64,000 nucleotides of DNA, taken from Ensifer sp. WSM1721. GTDB taxonomy: Bacteria; Pseudomonadota; Alphaproteobacteria; Rhizobiales; Rhizobiaceae. The stretch covers positions 310,001 to 374,000 of the forward strand of contig NZ_CP165784.1 in assembly GCF_000513895.2 (NCBI RefSeq), in the 5' to 3' direction. A program made the position numbers and the translations under genes. Under the pieces are notes generated by a model, which saw only the letters and a program-made list of their open reading frames with translations, ran no database searches and was not told where the DNA came from. This document shows, piece after piece, positions 45,732 to 55,186 of the stretch. Position 1 is the stretch's first letter, and each line of letters begins with the position of its first letter.

Positions 45732-46385
45732 TCAGTGTCGATTCCCGTTCGTCTCAAGCTTCCTAATAATAAAGGAGCATGGAACGCTTATGATCAGAAA
45801 TATTAGCGCCACCATCAGATACGGCTCGTTATACCGGTAAGTCAGGCCAGCAATGTTTTGCGCTTTGCCAAACAACTCCACCACCGTGATCGCAGCGAGA
45901 AGCGGTGTCTCCTTGAACATTCCGACCAGATAATTTCCCAACACAGGCAAGATTGGTTTGATCGCCTGAGGAACAACTATAAGCATCCACTTCTTTGTCG
46001 TGTGAAGCCCCAGCGCATCGGCCGCCTCGAATTGCCCTCGCGGCACCGACGCGATGCCGGCTCGATAAACTTCAGAGAAGAAGGTGGAGTAGTGCAACGA
46101 TAGGCCGAGTATGCCACATCCGAGTGCGCTAATCGTGATTCCCATGTCGGGCAGTACGTAAAAGACGAGATATAATTGAACGAGCAGCGGCGTATTCCGG
46201 ATACAATATATGTACCCGATAGCGAATATTCTGAGTGGCGCTATATTTGATCTAAGGAACACACTCAGAATTCCGCCGCCGACGAGCGCACCAGCGAAAC
46301 CTCCAAGTGTGGCAATGACGGTGATCACCGCGCCCTGCAGGAGAGTTGGAAGGATGCTTCGCGCGAACTCAAAACTAAACTCCAC
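45732..46385 (-). CDS. polar amino-acid ABC transporter permease (EhuD-like)
   Basis: 217 residues with an HisM-type fold and about five membrane helices. The EAA loop reads EAADALGLHTTKKWMLIVVPQAIKP. The N-terminal PTLLQGAVITVIATLGGFAG is typical of amino-acid permeases. It overlaps the upstream permease gene by 11 bp, indicating an operon. Confidence 0.85.
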   Translation of the reverse strand: MEFSFEFARSILPTLLQGAVITVIATLGGFAGALVGGGILSVFLRSNIAPLRIFAIGYIYCIRNTPLLVQLYLVFYVLPDMGITISALGCGILGLSLHYSTFFSEVYRAGIASVPRGQFEAADALGLHTTKKWMLIVVPQAIKPILPVLGNYLVGMFKETPLLAAITVVELFGKAQNIAGLTYRYNEPYLMVALIFLIISVPCSFIIRKLETNGNRH

Positions 46386-47049
46386 GGCTGGCCTCCCGAT
46401 AGTGTCCTGCCTTACGCTCCGCCCATAGCACGAGCAAGTTTAGTGGGGTATTGATTGTAAGGTACGCGATGACAACCGACGCCCAGACTAGGAAGGTTTG
46501 GCCTGTCGAATATATCAGGCTTTTGCCAAAAAATGTGAGCTCCGGGATCGTTATCAACGAAACGAGGGCCGTCGCCTTGACTGTTTCTATTGCCAGGTTT
46601 CCGAAGCTGGGAAGCATGATAATCACGGCCTGAGGCAGGATGATCTTCCAAAATGTGATGATACGTGGAAGCGACAACGCGCGTGCTGCTTCGATCTGTC
46701 CGGTACCGATGTTGTCGATCGCAGATCTCACAATCTCAGACCCGTATGCGCCCTGGTTAAGTCCAAGCCCTAAGATCGCGGTAACCTCGGCAGGGAGCCT
46801 AATCCCGTAGATTGGCAGGACGAAGTAAAGAACAAACAGCTGCACGAGGAGAGATGTGCCGCGAAATAGCTCGACGTAGACGAGAGCCACCTGGCGGAGT
46901 ATTCGTAACGATGACCGGCGGGCCATTCCGGTCACGAATGCCAAGGCGATTGCGACGACCATTGATTGCGCTGCGATACTGATCGTCACACCTGCCCCTC
47001 GTGTGAGGAGGGGCAGGAGCTGATCAAGTTGATCGAACAAAGCGTCCAT
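46375..47049 (-). CDS. polar amino-acid ABC transporter permease (EhuC-like)
   Basis: 224 residues with about five membrane helices. Conserved VELFRGTSLLVQLFVLYFVL and EAA loop EAARALSLPRIITFWKIILPQA. It pairs with the next permease to form the membrane pore. It starts 7 bp after the binding-protein gene. Confidence 0.85.
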   Translation of the reverse strand: MDALFDQLDQLLPLLTRGAGVTISIAAQSMVVAIALAFVTGMARRSSLRILRQVALVYVELFRGTSLLVQLFVLYFVLPIYGIRLPAEVTAILGLGLNQGAYGSEIVRSAIDNIGTGQIEAARALSLPRIITFWKIILPQAVIIMLPSFGNLAIETVKATALVSLITIPELTFFGKSLIYSTGQTFLVWASVVIAYLTINTPLNLLVLWAERKAGHYREASRGV

Positions 47050-47056
47050 GGCGTGA

Positions 47057-47935
47057 TCAAGAACCGGAGCAAAGCTGCGTTGCTGTCAAATTGGGATCCG
47101 GAACGTCTTCCTTCGTGAACCCATAAGGCTCGAGTATTCTAAAAAGCTCTCCAGATTCGTTGAGCTTTCTTATTTCCACGTTGAGTGCGTTCACGAAATC
47201 ACTGTCTTCCTTGTTGAAGCCAAAAGCTTGAAAGACATAGAGGGGTTCGCCCTTGTCATCTTTGGCCACCTGGAAAGGCTCCGCGCGCTCCACAACGCCG
47301 TCTCCGAAATTTTTGATCAGGTCAGCAAGCTGCAAAGAGGGAAAATAGATTGCATCGACTCGCCCCGCCTTCAAGCCGGCGATCGCTTCTGTATCAAGGG
47401 CAAACGAAACAACGCGGTCCTCGGGTATGCCAGCCTTGGGAAGGTCGGCGAGCTGAGACGACCCGATCTGCGATCCTATCTTTAGAGTGCCGGATTTCGC
47501 GATATCCTCAAGCGAATGGATATTGTGCGGATTGCCGGCCTTAACCGCCACAACGTTGGCAAGACGGGAGATCGGACTGCTAAAAGCGACCGATTCACAA
47601 CGCTGGGGCCTGATTGCCATACCAGCCCCAATCATATCGAAACGGCGTGCATTGATCCCGGGGATCATGGCAGAGAATTCACCGACATTCGCTTCGATTT
47701 TATCGATGCCGATAGGCTTGAGCGCGGCGCGGAGGACATCGATGATCACCCCCTTCATCGTCCCGTCGGTATCGAGGTAACCGTAGGGCTTCTCGTTGGC
47801 GATGCCGACCACGGCGGTACCAGATGCCTTGTTTTTTTCGAAGAGTGTTTCCGCACCAGCGCTCGACATTGAGGCCAGAATAAGAGCGGCAGCTAGCGCC
47901 GCTGTTCGATGAGAAATATTCGCGATCTTTAGCAT
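47057..47935 (-). CDS. polar amino-acid ABC transporter solute-binding protein (EhuB-like)
   Basis: I chose ATG 47935, preceded by AGGGGGA. A signal peptide (~1-27, ending SSAGA) leads into a family 3 binding fold (VVGIANEKPYGYLDTDGTM, KGVIIDVLRAAL, IGAGMAIRPQRCESVAFS, VDAIYFPSLQLADLI). The order binding protein-permease-permease-ATPase and the sequence style match the ectoine/hydroxyectoine (Ehu) importer of Sinorhizobium and related clusters. Ectoine, an opine or another cyclic amino acid are all possible ligands. Confidence 0.8.
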   Translation of the reverse strand: MLKIANISHRTAALAAALILASMSSAGAETLFEKNKASGTAVVGIANEKPYGYLDTDGTMKGVIIDVLRAALKPIGIDKIEANVGEFSAMIPGINARRFDMIGAGMAIRPQRCESVAFSSPISRLANVVAVKAGNPHNIHSLEDIAKSGTLKIGSQIGSSQLADLPKAGIPEDRVVSFALDTEAIAGLKAGRVDAIYFPSLQLADLIKNFGDGVVERAEPFQVAKDDKGEPLYVFQAFGFNKEDSDFVNALNVEIRKLNESGELFRILEPYGFTKEDVPDPNLTATQLCSGS

Positions 47936-48408
47936 TCCCCCTATTCCTTTCGTTCTTGACTTTCTGCTATTCACCAGGTGAATTTGCTCGGAGATTGAGA
48001 TGTGTGCAGCTGGTGCTCAGCTACTTTCTAGCTACCCCGTATTCTTCACGCAATCTTCATACAAGCACTTGACAGTCCCTCCATCCTTTGCGTCTGTAAA
48101 CGCAAGTTTTTGTGCGAGATCTTTCAAAAATGATATGGTGGAACGCTCCGGGTTTGCCGGAGGCTCCATGTGTGGATGCCCCGTCTCATGCAAGCGGTTT
48201 TTGGAACATCTCTGCATGTGATCGGGTGGAGTCAAGTGCGACATAAGATTCAGTCGCTGGCCGTCATGGAGATACGCGGATCAGGCGCAGATCAACTTGG
48301 CGAGCTTTTCGCTCTTGGAGCCCTCGGTGCATTTCCTGATCCCGATCGAACTGTTCACGGCCTCCTCACATGCTGCCCATCCAGTGCCGTAGCCGCTCTG
48401 TCGATTGA
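47936..48408. other. intergenic region upstream of the importer operon
   Basis: It should hold the promoter of the minus-strand importer operon. The part from ~48250 is probably the end of the IS110 remnant. Small open frames here lack family features, and no clear regulatory motif was found. Confidence 0.35.
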
Positions 48409-49130
48409 TCAGGCAGCCCCGACCGGATCCCGATAATCTTCACTCTTTGTCAACATGGCCAGATCGAGTGGGCCATCTTGTTCGCCAGCGCCATCGCGAC
48501 CACCATGAGGGGCTTTCGTTCTATCGTTCTGTGCAACCAGGATCCCGCTGGCGCACCTGGATGCCCACTGTATGACTGCCATAGCGCCGATGGTCAGTAG
48601 CCTGCGGATGTCTCTTTGCCCCATCTTTGACGTTCGACCGAGTCGTTGCTTCCCTCTGGTGGAGTGCTGGACCGGAACCAACCCCAACCAAGCCGCGAAG
48701 TCGCGGCCGCGTTTGAACGTCTCCATTGGTGGAGCGAAGGCCTCTACTGCCATCGCGGTTATCGGTCCGATCCCTGGCATGGTCTGAAGGCGACGCGTTT
48801 CCACGCCGCGTTGGGCTTCGCTGCGAAGGACCTTCTCAAGATCGGTGCTCTTTCGGCTCAATTGCTCAATTGGCTCAAGATAGAGACTGCCGATGTCACG
48901 CACCAATGCGGGTAGCGATAGACCGAGGTCAGCGATCGCGGCGGCCAACGTCTTCAAGTGTGTTGGGCCCTGCGGCGCGGCAACACCGTGTTCGGCGAGA
49001 TGCCCACGCAAAGCATTGATCAGTTGTGTGCGCTGCCGGACAAGAAGATCACGCGTGCGGGAGACCGCTGACCTTGCTTGTTTGCTCCTCGGTTTTGACG
49101 GCGACGAAGCGCATGTGTAGCGCGACGATC
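48409..49130 (-). pseudogene. IS110-family transposase remnant A (C-terminal)
   Basis: SRTRDLLVRQRTQLINALRG, LQTMPGIGPITAMAVEAFAP, DFAAWLGLVPVQHSTRGKQR and LGRTSKMGQRDIRRLL are the linker and transposase_20 domain of IS110 enzymes. The beginning lies in another frame after a shift near 49060, and the DEDD domain is lost. It resembles the remnant at 7484-7883 more than the element at 37179. Confidence 0.75.
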
Positions 49131-49188
49131 AGGATGAGAGTCTCACCTTGATTGTCGCCGCGCACGCATGGTCGGCCGCGATGCGGCC

Positions 49189-49725
49189 TCAGCAATGGCC
49201 TCCGCATCGGCCTCGGCGGGTCAGTTCCCGGCGCTCCCCCACCAGCCGGCGGCGATCCTCATGCTCCGGCGTCGGCGCCCGGACCATCGCGCAGACGCGC
49301 GGCTCGCCGCGCTTGAAGGCCAGCAGCGTGCGCACCAGCATCTCGCCGTCGATCAGGTCCGTCTTCGTCCGCCGGCGGCGACGCGGCATGGCGATCGAGG
49401 CCGGGTCGACGACGTGGCTCTCGATCCCCTCCGCCTGCAGCGCGCGGTGGATCCAGAAGCCGTCGAGGCCGGCCTCCTGGACGACGATCACCGGAAAGCT
49501 GCGCCCGGTACGCGCCTCGGCCTTGCGCCCGAGCGTCGCGAGCCGTTCCAGAAGCCCGGCCAGGTCGCCGCCGTCAACCTGGTGCCGCGACATCTTCTCG
49601 CCCCCACCCGGAGACAGCGACGTCACCAGCCATTTCGCCCGCGACAGTTCCATGAAACGAAAATTGCGCCAAGATCAGTGTGGATAGTGCCCGTGTGATC
49701 GGGGCTTCCTGCAATCACAGCCATG
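49189..49725 (-). pseudogene. IS110-family transposase remnant B (N-terminal)
   Basis: GTIHTDLGAIFVS, then after a frameshift MELSRAKWLVTSLSPGGGEK, GLDGFWIHRALQAEGIESHV and RRTKTDLIDGEMLVRTLLAF match the DEDD domain of the element at 37179-38340. It stops at RRGRCGGHC. It is a separate copy, abutting remnant A. Confidence 0.75.
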
Positions 49726-49838
49726 AGACCCTCCAAGGTGCTGGGTTGGTAGCACCACCACTTTGGCAAAAGCCGCGGCGCTATCCACCCCCTCATGGGA
49801 TCTCATTCCATGCTTAAACACACCAGATAGTCGGTCCC

Positions 49839-50945
49839 TCACAAGTGTTTGCCAAGCACCGAAATCAGCTCTTCTATTTGGCCGTGCGAGTGGCTTGAGA
49901 ACACCGCAACTCTCAACGTCTCCACTGGCGGGGCATCGGCATATCCACAGGCCTTCATATATTTGACGATTATGTTCGCGTCCCGGAGTGCTTTGTTAAG
50001 GCGTCTTAGATCGAAGTCTGCCTGAATAGTGAAAATCGGAACAGGTGTCTCTGAAACAGACAGACCAAGACCTCGGAGACCTTTCCACATTTGCTCCACG
50101 TTCCTGCGCAAAGCTTGCAAAATCGCTGGATCCTTCATGAAGAGACGTAGCCCAGCTGCGGCACCGGCTGCGGCGGGGATAGGAACAAAAGAGGCTCCTG
50201 CGATTGCTCCGGCTTTGGCAATCTTGTTAGCCAACACTCTGCTCGCTGGGATGATGCCTCCGAAACCGCCAAAGGCCTTGCTTAGAGTTCCAGCACAGTA
50301 GGCGTTCTCGCCTTCTATGCCGAAATGCTCCAGAGTACCCCGCCCGGTTGCACCAAGAACACCGACGCCGTGTGAATCGTCGACGCATAGAATGCCAGAT
50401 GAGTAGGATTTAAGGAGATACGCGTACTGATCCAGGGGCGCCAAAGCTCCGGTGGATGAAAAGACACCGTCGGTCACTACGTTCGGAACTTGCCCTTCAC
50501 CTAAGTGACGCGTCATTTGGTCAGACAGATCCTCGGGGTCACGATGCCGAAAAAGCAGTACCGGTTTCTGAGAGCAAATGAGCGCGTCTTTAACGCTAAA
50601 ATGACACCGCTCATCAGCAAATATCACATCGTAATCATCACGCAACGCGGACAAAAGGGTCATCATCGAGAGATATCCGGAAGCTACGGAGATGGCTTTC
50701 TCGCATCGGAAATGCGCACAAACCGCGGCTTCCGCTTCTTCGTAAACAGATATTGCAGCGTGCGTGCCAGAGCCAAGGCCGAATGCTTGCAGCGCTTTGA
50801 TGGCGGCTTCGATAACCACTGGGTGGCCGTGCAGCGTGTGGTAACTTGTTCCGCTAAAATAACTGACCTCTCGACCATCGATGCGCATACGTGGACCGAC
50901 AGGAGATTCCATCCTGAATTGCAGTCCTTCGGCAAGTTCTTCCAT
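49839..50945 (-). CDS. alpha-oxoamine synthase-like PLP enzyme (AONS/KBL family)
   Basis: ATG 50945, after AAAGGA, gives 368 residues. Fold-type I PLP motifs: SGTSYHTLHGHPVVIEAA, GSGTHAAISVYEEAEAAV, CVDDSHGVGVLGATGRGTLE (Asp and His contacts) and the lysine in TLSKAFGGFGG. The family condenses an amino acid with an acyl-CoA and loses CO2 (8-amino-7-oxononanoate synthase) or cleaves 2-amino-3-ketobutyrate (KBL). The substrate is not evident. Divergent from the aspartoacylase-like gene. Confidence 0.8.
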   Translation of the reverse strand: MEELAEGLQFRMESPVGPRMRIDGREVSYFSGTSYHTLHGHPVVIEAAIKALQAFGLGSGTHAAISVYEEAEAAVCAHFRCEKAISVASGYLSMMTLLSALRDDYDVIFADERCHFSVKDALICSQKPVLLFRHRDPEDLSDQMTRHLGEGQVPNVVTDGVFSSTGALAPLDQYAYLLKSYSSGILCVDDSHGVGVLGATGRGTLEHFGIEGENAYCAGTLSKAFGGFGGIIPASRVLANKIAKAGAIAGASFVPIPAAAGAAAGLRLFMKDPAILQALRRNVEQMWKGLRGLGLSVSETPVPIFTIQADFDLRRLNKALRDANIIVKYMKACGYADAPPVETLRVAVFSSHSHGQIEELISVLGKHL

Positions 50946-51358
50946 CGTCAGTCCTTTACAATTCAAAGGGTGCCTGAGGACTCACCGATATGCAATCCGC
51001 ACCGCTTCAACCGAACGGCATTCCTAGCCGATAGTCATCTTCCCAAATTAAATCATGACAGGAAAATACATTTTCAACGCGTTCTATTCGCTTTCGATAT
51101 GGATATCGAGAACGCTTCGAGCGCTAAGCGGTTGCGGCACCTCGAGTGCTTACGAGCAGCGTGGCTTCCAGTCCGGGAAACCATCGACGCGATGCGTGCG
51201 GGAAGTCCTTTATATCCGGGGTGAATTTTGGCAAGGCTTTATGATATTTTCATGCTCTTTAGCTTTCTGCAATTCTTGCCGTTACAATAGGCTTCATTTC
51301 GATAGCGGCGTACTTGCTGTATTAGAAATGGCAATCGCTTGATCGTAAAGGCAGATCC
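50946..51358. other. divergent intergenic region
   Basis: It separates the oxoamine synthase-like gene (minus) from the aspartoacylase-like gene (plus) and must contain both promoters. It is AT-rich around 51230-51330. I saw no -24/-12 element with correct GG-N10-GC spacing. Confidence 0.4.
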
Positions 51359-52348
51359 ATGCAGCTCAGTGCTTCGAAAGGCAGTTGTTCAATCGGTCAA
51401 CCCGGTATATTTCGCGGGCGTCTAACCTTTGATAATCCAAAGCTCGCCGGCTACACTTGGCCGATCTGCGAAATCAGTGGGATTGAGCCTGGCCCGAGGC
51501 TTTGCGTCTCGGCCGGGGTGCACGTCAATGAGGTCGCTGGCATTGAAGCTGCGGTGCGCCTGCAAAAACTATTTGAACCTTCCAAAATGAAAGGAACGGT
51601 GTCGATTATCCCCTTAATCAATCAACCGGCACTTTTCAAATATACGGAGTACATTTGCCCGCTCGACGACAAAAACATCAACTATACCTTCCCTGGAAAC
51701 AGCGACGGCTCGTTCTCCGAAGCGCTAAGTTGCGCGATTATGAACGAGTGGTGTGCTGACGCGGACTGCTATATCGATATGCATGGCGGCGATCTGCGCG
51801 AACGTGTTTCGAAGTTCACGATCTATCAGCGCACAAGCAACTCGCAACTGGACGAAACAAGTCGCCAGATGGCAGAATGCTTCGATGCTGAATTCGTAAT
51901 GGGTTTGCCAACCGAGCTAATGAGCAAACCCGGCAGGCCTCCAACCGGGTTTGCGAAACACAATCGCGTCGCCCTGATGTCTGAGGCGGGCTCGAATGGG
52001 CTGCTGGAGGAAGACGCCATCGCGTTTCACGTTGATGGTGTGCTCAATGTGGCACGTAAGCTGGGTATCCTTGGTACTCCTATTTCGACGTTCCGCAATG
52101 CACGTGTTCTCTGCGATGACTACCTTTGGGTGAAATCGCCGATAAGTGGTGAGTACCACGCCGAAGTGGAGCCCGGCCAACGCATTACGAAGAACCAAAG
52201 ACTGGGGACTGTCCGCGATATTTTTGGCGAGCGTTTGGCGGAAGTAACTGCACCTGAAGCAGGTTTCCTTCTATGGCACATGACGCATCCGTCGATCCCT
52301 GAGGGATCCCCAATACTTGCAGTAGCGGTGGAAGGGAAAAGCGCCTGA
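51359..52348 (+). CDS. aspartoacylase / succinylglutamate desuccinylase family amidohydrolase
   Basis: 329 residues. The zinc site is visible in SAGVHVNEVAGIEAAV (H-x-x-E) and in YIDMHGGDLRE (second His). The C-terminal domain (GEYHAEVEPGQRITKNQRLG, FLLWHMTHPSIPEGSP) is as in rhizobial EutE-type deacylases. The family removes an acyl group from N-acyl amino acids such as N-acetyl-diaminobutyrate. AAAGGCAG precedes the ATG. The broken copy at 3655-3970 is its closest relative in the window. Confidence 0.85.
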   Translation: MQLSASKGSCSIGQPGIFRGRLTFDNPKLAGYTWPICEISGIEPGPRLCVSAGVHVNEVAGIEAAVRLQKLFEPSKMKGTVSIIPLINQPALFKYTEYICPLDDKNINYTFPGNSDGSFSEALSCAIMNEWCADADCYIDMHGGDLRERVSKFTIYQRTSNSQLDETSRQMAECFDAEFVMGLPTELMSKPGRPPTGFAKHNRVALMSEAGSNGLLEEDAIAFHVDGVLNVARKLGILGTPISTFRNARVLCDDYLWVKSPISGEYHAEVEPGQRITKNQRLGTVRDIFGERLAEVTAPEAGFLLWHMTHPSIPEGSPILAVAVEGKSA

Positions 52349-52589
52349 TCGACCCTGCGAGAGGGGAAGGCTGCCCGGGCCAGTTGTTGGCTAGACTAAG
52401 ACTAATTTCCGTCCATAAACCGGCATATGTTATAGCGTTTGCAAGCACTTGTCTCAGCTTGGCCTCCTCTTGGGGGGGGGTGAGCGGGATCAGGGCCGCT
52501 GGTTTTCGTCAGAACGGTGGTTGCTGGGGTAATCGCGCGCACGGCGCTGCGCCGGCGGGAGGCCGGCTGAGATGCAATGCGAGTCGGCA

Positions 52590-52934
52590 TCAGGTCGGTT
52601 TGAGGCGCGTGAGGAGGGCGAGGTTGTAGGCCACGACCGAGGAACAGACATAACTCTTGCAGCGATCAAGGCCGCGCCGGGTGCAACGCGCCAAGCCGTA
52701 GGCTCGCTTCAGGCAGGAGATGCCGGCCTCGATGACGGCACGGAAGTTGCGTAGCTTGCGATAGACCCAGTTGCTTTTGACCATGTCCTCGATCCGGAGG
52801 CCGGCCTTTTTGTGGAAGGCCATGTCGTGAACGCCCCAAGCCTTCGCAACGGCCGAATTGTTGCGCGTGGCAAAGCCACCATCGGACGAGGGCGATCTCA
52901 GAGGTTCTATCATCGAGATCGGCGACCACTTCAT
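52590..52934 (-). pseudogene. DDE transposase C-terminal fragment (ISNCY-like)
   Basis: NNSAVAKAWGVHDMAFHKKA, NWVYRKLRNFRAVIEAGISC, LKRAYGLARC and YVCSSVVAYNLALLTRLKP are characteristic of the end of transposases annotated as ISNCY in rhizobia. The N-terminal catalytic part is missing and the upstream frame is shifted. Confidence 0.65.
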
Positions 52935-52962
52935 TGATGAGCCGTGCGCACGATGCGCTTCT

Positions 52963-54440
52963 TCAGCCTGGCATCGGTTGTCGGCGCCGTCCGGACGGTG
53001 CGAAGGTTCCCGCTAGTGCGGTTACCTGTGATGCGGACATAGGGAATGGCTGCTGCGTGACATGTTTGGCAATCTTGGCCTCGATCTCGCCGTCGCGAGC
53101 GAGCGCCTTGTTCCAGCGCGCTTCGAGCTCTGACTCCACCAGCCTGTTCTCCGGGTCAGCCGCATCGTATTGCCGGAAAGCCCGGTCAACGGCACAGCGC
53201 ACTGCCTCCAGATCGCGCAGCAGTGCCCCCTGAACCTGGTCGCGTTGGCTGGCCATATTACATTTCGCCTCGATGGCGGCGGCAATAGCTCCTGGTTCGA
53301 CCACGCCGAGCAGTGCCTCTTCGATCGCGTCATCGACCCGCAGGCCGCCGAAAAGCAATGCAGCGGGGCTCGCCATTATCGACTAGACCACGCCAGCAGG
53401 AATAGCGCGGAATGTTATGATTGTTTCCGGTGTATCGGACCGTCAGCTTCCGACCGCACCTCTTGCAACGGAAAAGGCCGGCAAGCAGAGCGTCGCCATG
53501 CTTCGGCGCTCCGTGATGGCGGCTGACGGCAAATTGTCGCTGACCGTCTTGCGGATCTCTTCCGCCCGTTCCCAACTGACATAACTTTCGTGTGCATCCG
53601 GGATCAGCGCCAACCATTCATCACGCGTCTTGCGTCGAATTCCAGACCGACCATCGTATCGGGGCACGGAGCGACTCTTACCATAAGCGTACGCTCCGCC
53701 GTAGATCGGGTTCGCAATCATCCGTTGGATGGTCGCATAGTCAGATCTGCGCCAGATGACGTCACCGTTGGTGTACCTGACCGGCAGGTCCGACCCGTGC
53801 TCGAGGAACCATAGGAGCGCCTGTCGTGCACTGCCGAGTTCGTTGACCTTGTTGAAGACGAGTGCGATGGCTTCCTGGACGCGCCGGTCGGGATCCTTTT
53901 CGATCCTGTCCCCAATCTTCAAGAAGCGGACTGGGAGTGTGACGACAAGCTCTCCGCGGCGTGCCTTCTCGTAGCGGGCGGAAAGGGAACGCTGACGCAA
54001 GAGGTCGAGCTCATACTGTCCTTCAAACCCAAAAGCAGCCGGTCATTGCCCTGGCGGGACGCATAGACGGCTTCCTGGTCGACCAGGACGGTATCGACTC
54101 GATGAGTTGCTGCCAATCACGACTGTTGCGGGCGAAGCGCGATACCTCACGCGCGGCCACAGGTCCAACCTTGCCAAGGCAGACTTCTGCCACCATGCGG
54201 TCAAATCCAGCCCGGGTCACACCGCCGGCGACTGAACAACCAAGATCGTCGTTCACAGTCTCAATGTGTGACCATCCAAGCGTTGCCAGCCGATCGCGCA
54301 TGGCGTATTGAAGGGCGCTGCTTTCGCGATTGTGCCGACTTGATGAGCCGAAGACTGCCGGACATACAGGATAGCCTTCCTCTCCAGATGATGCGGACCG
54401 ATCTTCTCATGCATCATGACCAGTCTCCTTCTGCTGGATG
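52963..54440 (-). pseudogene. large serine recombinase, multiply frameshifted
   Basis: In order, in changing frames: LERKAILYVRQSSAHQVGT (resolvase start with catalytic Ser), AAREVSRFARNSRDWQQLIE, the recombinase domain ([39 protein letters not shown]), a zinc ribbon ([23 protein letters not shown]) and a C-terminal coiled region (CAVDRAFRQYDAADPENRLV). At least four frame changes. It is a full-length but dead large serine recombinase of the type carried on rhizobial elements. Confidence 0.8.
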
Positions 54441-54610
54441 GCGCTTGCACCGTTTGCGTGGTCGACGAATAGCCGCGCGATGAGCACCGTCAGCGCCTGG
54501 CGCGTCTCTGCCGGCAACTCCTGCCATTGCGGTGTCACTGCTGTCTTCCCGCTGTGTGGGCCCGACAACAGATCGAACTGATATGTCATGAACTGGCGTG
54601 GCATGGACAT
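54407..54610 (-). CDS. small hypothetical protein upstream of the serine recombinase
   Basis: 67 residues (MTYQFDLLSGPHSGKTAV, WQELPAETRQALTVLIARLF) ending over the start of the recombinase gene. A short protein of this kind (P-E-T-R...LT..I.RL) is often found just upstream of rhizobial serine recombinase genes. Function unknown. Confidence 0.45.
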   Translation of the reverse strand: MSMPRQFMTYQFDLLSGPHSGKTAVTPQWQELPAETRQALTVLIARLFVDHANGASAIQQKETGHDA

Positions 54611-54870
54611 CTCCCCGACTCGCTTCGCGAGAGACCAATGCTGCGCCTACCGCCGCGGATTGTGATGAGGCACCAACCTCCTCCAGCAATCTCGCCAAAG
54701 CATGCAGGCTGGCGAGTTCGACATGCCGGACCGGCATGCTGCGCCAGCAGCCACGCACAGATCGGTCGAACCCAGTAATGCAAGGGATATAAAAGCTCGC
54801 GAAATTTCTGTCCCGTGGGTGTTGTGTCGCCGCGTTGTACAACGCGGACCACCCGCGGCTACCAGACACC
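54590..54870 (-). pseudogene. possible DUF5372-like relic
   Basis: Frames give TPTGQKFRELLYPLHYW and SLHALARLLEEVGASSQSAA, which fit the small DUF5372 proteins accompanying serine recombinases. Frame changes are evident. Weak evidence. The remaining gap up to lysA at 55187 has no gene I can support. Confidence 0.3.
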
Positions 54871-55186
54871 GGCGGCCTACGCCGCCCACCTCACCGCAAT
54901 GGACGAAACGCTCCGCACAACGGAACCGCTGCGCGTATCGCGTATCGCCCATTGCTTCACCCGCGCAAACGCGCAAATCTAACCACCGGACTCCAGCCGC
55001 ACATGGATGATCGTCCGGGGTCACAGCACCGACCAAAAACTCGAGTGCTTCGACCCTGCCCGCGATAAAGCCGAGCTCGGTATCCATATATCGATTCTGA
55101 ATTAAATGGCCGGCACATAGTATTTTGCGATGCTTTTGTTATCTGCAAAAATCAGACCCATGAATTGAGCAGGGCCTGGAAAAGAG

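Noticed and set aside
48032..48244. 70-codon minus-strand frame upstream of the importer operon
   Set aside because: No family resemblance, no convincing ribosome-binding site, and it lies where the promoter region is expected.
54414..55087. Several overlapping frames before lysA as one gene
   Set aside because: Only short pieces resemble known families, in different frames; a single functional gene cannot be supported.
55105..55130. CGGCAC...TTTTGC upstream of lysA as a sigma54 promoter
   Set aside because: The GG and GC are 13 bases apart instead of 10.
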